Shown piece after piece: positions 58,236 through 64,000 of a DNA stretch of 64,000 nt (position 1 is the stretch's first letter; the number at the start of each line of letters is the position of its first letter). The translations under genes and the position numbers were made by a program. The notes under the pieces were generated by a model. That model was not told the origin of the DNA and searched no databases. It saw nothing but the letters and a program-made list of their open reading frames with translations. Source of the stretch: Echinometra lucunter (Eukaryota > Echinodermata > Echinoidea > Camarodonta > Echinometridae); the NCBI GenBank assembly GCA_029962745.1, contig CM057154.1, positions 15,749,757-15,813,756 on the forward strand, written 5' to 3'.

Positions 58236-58677
58236 CCAGTACTTAAATCCTTCAAGCGAGTCATAGGCTCATTCACAAATGCCATCGTTTATTAACCGTT
58301 TTTTTTTTTTTTTAATGGTGATACGGCTTTTAAAAAAATGTTTAAATGGCCATGATGAAAAAAAATAGATGTCCATGACAAAGAAAGATAGATAGCCGTG
58401 AAGTGCTGTACCTGTTCTAAACCACTGTGTTTTAACTGGCATATGTTAACAGGATTTACTTGGGTGTGTGTTTGTTTAAACTAGCAGCCTGTTATCTCCA
58501 AATGCACTATACAGCATTTTAACTACTGTTTACCAGAAAATTTTGTGCATGGGAAACATCAGACTTTTTTTGCAAGAAACAAACACAAATTGCAAAAAAT
58601 TGTGTTAATTTGTGATACTTTGAATTATCTAGCAGCATGTGTGTGCTGTTTTAAGGATGTACATGTATTGCAAATGG
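58236..58677 (+). other. TCHP: TCHP 3' UTR, proximal part
   Basis: Non-coding A/T-rich sequence directly after the stop codon. No single polyadenylation site can be assigned: several AATAAA-like motifs occur downstream, including in and beyond the inserted elements. Confidence 0.5.
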
Positions 58678-58685
58678 ATTCATAC

Positions 58686-59781
58686 CAGCGTCGGAAATAC
58701 ACAAGGGCGATGGGCGATTTCGCCCTCATGACAGCCCAAATCGCCCCTAAAATTCTCAAAATCTAATGCTTTGGGGCGACTATTTATTGCAGAGTCGCCC
58801 CAATATATATGCCCCTTTTGAACGTCTTAACATTTTTTCTGAGCAAGTAAACCTTTATGATTTCCTGAAAGTATAATACCTTCACAAGCATCGCGGTTTT
58901 CTGTCCGATTGATACGAATCAAGGAGTGTCAGTCGCTATGAATGCTACCTTATCTCGCGATATATATCGCAAGTCTGGCCTGTGCATATTGCGCAATACA
59001 TGCATAGAGCTCATGCGCAGTGCACAGTCAACATCTACTACCACACAGTTTCCATTCGGCTCCCGCAAAATATCATCCTAGAATCCCACCAATATGCCAC
59101 CCTGCGGTTTTTTCAGTGATGATATTTAGCCAAGAGATAGTGTCAGATGCCTCTGTATATTTGGTTCAAGAAATTTATCACCTCAAAATGAGTCTGAAAT
59201 CACAAAAACGGCTAAATTTCTGAGTTTAGTCCCACACATAGTCTTTCGAGTCGGTTGTGATATGATCGAAATTCAACAAGTAATATCGCCCCAAAAGTAT
59301 TTGAAAAGGTATTTATATGTTTAGAACTTACTTTAAATGTGATATTTGGCTGTCTCTTTTAGCTTTTGTAGAATGAAGGTGTATTCTAGAATATGAAAAC
59401 TGGTTGTTTTTTATTTTTCACAGAAGATTGCCTTGCAATGAGGGCTTTCTGACTCCCTGCTGTGAATGTTCATGTCTGTGACTGCAGATATTTCTAGTGC
59501 GGCCGTGTGTGTGATTCTAACATATCATTCAGTGATCACTTTGAGTTACTTTGAACATTTGATAGTACAAATCCCCAATCTAATACAGTTTACAGTTATA
59601 AATGTTCTGTTCTTTTATATGCATTAGAGTGAGTCTAAGAACGCCAACGGATACTTAAAAAAGTTACAGATGTGCTACAAAAAGTAGCCCCTTAATAAGA
59701 AAAAAAGCCCCAAGATATTCAGTGGTAGCCCCAATGTAAAAAAAAAAATAGCCCCTAAAAAAAAAAATAATTCCTATGCTG
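58686..59781. mobile_element. hAT-like element downstream of TCHP, 8-bp duplication
   Basis: 8-bp duplication ATTCATAC at 58678-58685 and 59782-59789. Ends CAGCGTCGGAAA and AATTCCTATGCTG (imperfectly inverted). Subterminal repeats: AATCGCCCCTAAAA, GAGTCGCCCCAA and TAGCCCC(A/T) near both ends. 1096 bp with no transposase ORF. Confidence 0.75.
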
Positions 59782-59985
59782 ATTCATACAATACTGGTTT
59801 GTCAGTTTTCACTGAATATGTTAATGAAGAAGTACTGTCTGCTTACCTTTTACTTTGATTGTACTGAAAAACAATACAATAATGCTAAAATTGTTTGAAG
59901 AGTTAGGTACTCATTAGAAGGTACATGTATGCTTCATGCAATAATGAGCTACATGTAGGGTGCTAAATCAGTAGTTCTTGTTTAA

Positions 59986-60385
59986 CCCATAGAAGTACAG
60001 AGCTTTAAAGAGGTCTAAATCGATCATCTTAAATCCTCAAATTGGCAACAGATATTATTTTTTTTCCACTCTTACATAATTTGAAAAAATGAATATAGAT
60101 ATAACATAAACCCAAAATGAATTATAATTGCAAAATTTAAGCTGAAACTGCCAATTTGAACACAAAAATAGTGATTATATAATATTCACTGTGTTGCCAA
60201 TTTAAAGAGTTAATGATTAATTTCATTCAAACTGCTCTAATTCAAAAATGCAGCAACATACTGCATTGGGAATGGCCTCAAAGCTTTCAGTGACTTGTTC
60301 TCTTTCTACTCATGTAGAGTGTGTAATGTCAGATCAGCAGATACTACCAAAGCGTCTCCTAAAGGAGACACTGTACCTCTATGGG
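59986..60385. mobile_element. TTAA-flanked piggyBac-like MITE downstream of TCHP
   Basis: TTAA at 59982-59985 and 60386-60389; inverted ends CCCATAGAAGTACAG and CTGTACCTCTATGGG. Inner blocks AATTGGCAACA and GTTGCCAATTTAAAG are also inverted. Non-coding. Confidence 0.75.
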
Positions 60386-60801
60386 TTAAGCATTATAAAC
60401 GGAGCTGTTATTGAAGTTCTGTAGACATTTTTTTTTCAGCAATGTAGCTTACTATTTAGGTCTTTCGTGTGAAAGGCTTTTTCTAGTATGATTACAATCT
60501 GAAGCCAGTGAGGTAAAAGTAGCATAGCTGCTCACCCTTCCTATTTTTAAAGAAATGGTTTCTCTTTTGGAAACTTTGAACTAGTGTCGTGAACTGTCGT
60601 TTACCCGTACCCTTTCCCTTTCATCACCAGTAGAAGAGAATACCAAGTTGGCAGATATGAAGAGGACCAGAAATCTGCAATATTGAGAGGAAGATATCAC
60701 TGAAAATTCTTTACAAGATGATTTTGTGTACTGATGTTCAACTGACCTTGGATTTCAATGCCTTTCCTCTGATATCAAGTCAGGTCTATTCAGAGCCTTA
60801 A

Positions 60802-61221
60802 GACCATCGCACACTGTATGATCCGATTGCGTCCGGATTTTGGAACAAATGGCATTTTGCATTAAATATGAAAGTACAAACAAGTAAAATTATCTTATAT
60901 GTACTTGAGATACAGAATAAATATAGGAATACTAAAATAAAATTTTGGTTAACTGCAAGCCTTTAGGTCACAGTAAAGGCCAAATCTGCTTCAAATCGTA
61001 GCCTATCACAAGATTGCTTTGACATCACTACGATTTAGAACTGACTTCACCTTTGTACCTACAAGGAGGCTTGCAATAGCCCGGACTTTCAACTTTAGTA
61101 TTCATACGACTATTTAGAACTTTGGTCAGTATGATTTTCCATGTTTGAATGTTCATATCAAATACAATAACAATATTTTCCAAAATTGGATGACAGACAG
61201 ATTTGTAGTGTGCGATGGGCT
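60802..61221. mobile_element. TWA-flanked MITE, uninterrupted copy
   Basis: Same family as 8865-9723, in opposite orientation and without the nested insertion. Ends GACCATCGCACACTGTATG and TAGTGTGCGATGGGCT. Shared blocks include TTGGTTAACTGCA, CAAATCGTAGCC(T/A)AT and TATTCATACGACTATTT. Confidence 0.7.
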
Positions 61222-61491
61222 TTAGTTTGACATCTCACCTTTGTGTAAGCAAATTGTTAGATAAGGAAATGGTTTAGTACATTTCAAGGTACTTTTCTGA
61301 TTGCCAGTACTACAGGGTATATGTTGTGGAATGTAGCTATTGATGGTAGTTTGAATGAAAATAATTGGATAGAAATATCAATGTGCCACTACCCATGAAA
61401 CTCTATTTTCTGAACTTGCTTTCTGAGCTCGTACAAATTTTAATGTATTGCAAGAATTAGTGAGTGGTCTGAAAACTTTAACGACGAATAT

Positions 61492-61645
61492 GAATAGAGC
61501 GTTCCCGCAAGCAGCCATGTTGGAGGACAGATGATGACGAACCTGTGCACTAGACCATGATAGCAATGACTCTTCATAGTCTGATGCACAGGTTTTTATT
61601 GTTTGCCTTCCAACATGGCTACTGGTGGGAACTCTCTATTGTGAA
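61492..61645. mobile_element. Hairpin MITE (ATAGAG(C/A)G(T)TCCC ends)
   Basis: Arms of about 55 bp: ATAGAGCGTTCCCGCAAGC and GGTGGGAACTCTCTAT, with CCATGTTGGAGG / CCTTCCAACATGG and AACCTGTGCA / TGCACAGGTT inside. Confidence 0.7.
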
Positions 61646-64000
61646 TGTAGCTTGACAGGGCCATAAAAACTTGAAAATTTGTGATGAATCTGAATATTTG
61701 TAAGCCTACCATGTGGACTTGAATGATAAGTGCATGTATGTGTACATGTATGTTACCTTGAATTCATATTTTCTTTTTTTCAAGAAAAAAAAAAATATTG
61801 CATGTAAATTTCAGTGGCTAAATTGTGATGAAATGCTAGTTTTAATTTCTATTTTGATTGAACTCCTTCGTCCCATCTATGTATATATTTCAGAGACATT
61901 CATACATGTACATTAACATTTCCATTTTCAAATAGGTCATTGGGCATTAAGGAGTGAATGTGTCTTGTTGGAACTTCTTTGGAGATAAATACCCTATTTT
62001 ACTATTGTAGTTTTCTTTTTTCATATATAATTTCATTGTATCTCTATCAAGTCCACTCAGAAATGTCAATACAGTGTACTAGAGTTATGTTGTAAATAGA
62101 AAATAGATGTGTATATATTCTTATTATCGTCATTCATAATGTACTGAATTGTGTGGCAATAACAAATTGTATAGACGTCTAAAACCCAAAATCAAGAAAT
62201 GTGTATTTGCAATTCTTTTGGTGATATTGAAGCTGTCTCAGTGCATTGGAAACTCACTATAAATAGGACCTTGGGAATATTGCATTGTGTCAGAAAGCTT
62301 ATTTCAGGGGGGAAAGGATCATGAACAGTTTGGATCAGCAACATTACCTTGTTATATTGAGGCTGGGCTCTTAGAATTTCCAACTGTAGTCTCTTTATTA
62401 TGAGTTTCCTCTGTATTCCCTTCAAATGGCAAGGGAAATAGGTGATTTATTTGTTTATTTATTTATTTTGTATCTTCTATATTCTAGTAATCTGAACTTT
62501 CATATATGCAGCAATTATATAAAATTGTGAATTATGATAAAAGTTATAGGTAGTAGACCACATTTGCGCAACATTATTTCAGAATTTGAAGAGAAATAAG
62601 CCAATTTCAATTTTAAATGACAGATATTTATGTAAAACAATCATGTTATCAAATTAACAACAGTATTCCAAAGAATAAGTGAAAAATGAATGATTTTACT
62701 GTTAAAGCATCAGGAAGATGCCTTTACAAAACAGAAAATAAAAGAAAATTTTGTTAAATATTTCTTTTTCAATCCTTAACAGAAATGTACTGGGAACTAA
62801 AACTTTACAAGTGTTTTTCTGTGGCTTAAAGCAACCTTAAGTAAAATTTTTGTGCAGATTGGGTGCCACTTGCAGATGTGGGCTTCTACCTTTAAGTAAA
62901 ATGTGTTAGGAACTTGGGATAATTTCTTAGTACATGTACATGTAATTGTTAACGAGTATTTTTTTCATAACATACCTACACGCTCATACATACACCAGTA
63001 TACACAGTTTTGTCATCACTCCTTTCCAGATATGGCTAAGAAAGAGAGAGAGAGAGGGCACTATTTTCCAAGCTGCTTTAAAGGTAATAAGCAATAGTGG
63101 GAAAGGTGGTGCTTTGAATATTTAACTACTTTATTAGGTGGAATGAAAATTACTACATGAATTGATGTAGAATGACTAATTTCAAAGATAGTTCACGTCT
63201 TTTTGAAAAATATTTGTTCAGAAATGGCTAAAATATACGGAATATACGTCGAGTTATCAGCGCGGGCCCGCGTCGAAAATTCACACACGTGTAAACAGTG
63301 TGTGCGAACCGCTATGCGCCGTTGAGCCGAGAGTGTCGGGGGTAGGTGGTCCGTAGCGAGGGTATAAGGTAACGGTTGATATACGAGTATTTGAATTATT
63401 TTACTGAAAATCACCGGAAATCGTGAATAGTATACTAGATTATCTCACTCGTATCTTTTCTTGCAAGCCAAACAATATGAGACTAGTTGAGCAGTTTCAT
63501 GCCAACTTTCATTTTGCTACCACTACTGTTTACTACCTTTAAGGGCTCTGAGCTGCTTATTTTCACCTGACTCGTACATTCACTCATACATTTGAAAAAA
63601 AAACACAAGACATCACAACATGGTTATTCATTCAGAAGTATGCGTTGAATATTTATTTATTGGTTTGAGGCAAGCACATTCGAACTACATTCTGAGAAAG
63701 AAAAAAAATTAAATTAAATTATCAACTTGAAAAAAAAAAACAATGGTATGCTATCTCAAACTAGATTCTACTCACATACTAAAAAGAATGTAAAAGTTTA
63801 ACTTTCCCAAATACAGTATACTCAAAGGACTTCATTAAACGTCGACAAAGAATGACGTTTGATACACACAAAAAGTACCATTTTGTACAGCATAAAAATA
63901 TGTCTCCCCACCCCTATAGAATTTACACACTTCATGTTTTCATTTATCTGTACATATGGAAAACATGAAATGAAGGGACACTACGTACAATGGCATACGC
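61646..64000. other. A/T-rich tail of the window, no gene recognised
   Basis: No protein similarity or inverted-end element found. 62160-62450 and 62860-62900 are plain A/T-rich DNA; (TTTA)n at 62445-62470; a GAGAGAGAG tract at 63045-63056; a compact CpG-rich patch at 63247-63375 that differs from its surroundings; A-runs near 63595 and 63730. Part may be a long TCHP 3' UTR. Confidence 0.4.

Overview
The window is nuclear DNA from a marine deuterostome invertebrate. An echinoderm, most likely a sea urchin, is my best guess. The reasons are spliced genes with GT/AG introns, two proteins clearly orthologous to vertebrate ones, very dense short transposons (MITEs), tRNA-derived SINEs whose tail contains a GCGC-TATATAAAT motif, degenerate minisatellites, and repeats rich in GAGCGAGCGAAGCGAGC. 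Species is inference; no phylogeny could be run.

Four protein-coding loci are supported. (1) 7507-20547, minus: glycolipid transfer protein (GLTP), five coding exons, 207 aa, with the sugar-binding D/N/K/W/H residues present; a non-coding exon may end at 22012. (2) about 27089-30887, plus: a UDP-glucuronosyltransferase (UGT) pseudogene with two frameshifts, a nonsense codon just before the membrane anchor and no recognisable middle exons. (3) 34647-38953, minus: a three-exon P-loop sulfotransferase-like gene, 308 aa, with a dead LINE reverse transcriptase and a hAT-type MITE in intron 1. (4) 50179-58235, plus: trichoplein (TCHP), ten coding exons, 561 aa, a coiled-coil centrosome/keratin-linked protein with an unusual Ser/Pro/Arg/Gly-rich tail.

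GLTP (minus) and TCHP (plus) lie head to head. They are also divergent neighbours on human chromosome 12q24, so this looks like ancient microsynteny, here split by about 28 kb holding the UGT relic and the sulfotransferase gene.

Most remaining sequence is repeats. There are several TTAA-flanked elements, four of them with piggyBac-like TTAACCC...GGGTTAA ends, hAT-like elements with 8-bp target duplications, Harbinger-like and TA-flanked MITEs, foldback elements, SINE copies and LINE fragments. Notable repeat structures are a roughly 156-bp tandem array carrying DR1 nuclear-receptor motifs (3.4-4.3 kb), two long inverted repeats side by side (44.6-46.5 kb), a three-copy repeat of about 350 bp (31.0-32.0 kb), and a degenerate array present at two loci in opposite orientation. 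The 5 kb after TCHP is its 3' UTR and/or downstream sequence with four more elements. I see no CRISPR array, operon or genuine tRNA/rRNA gene.
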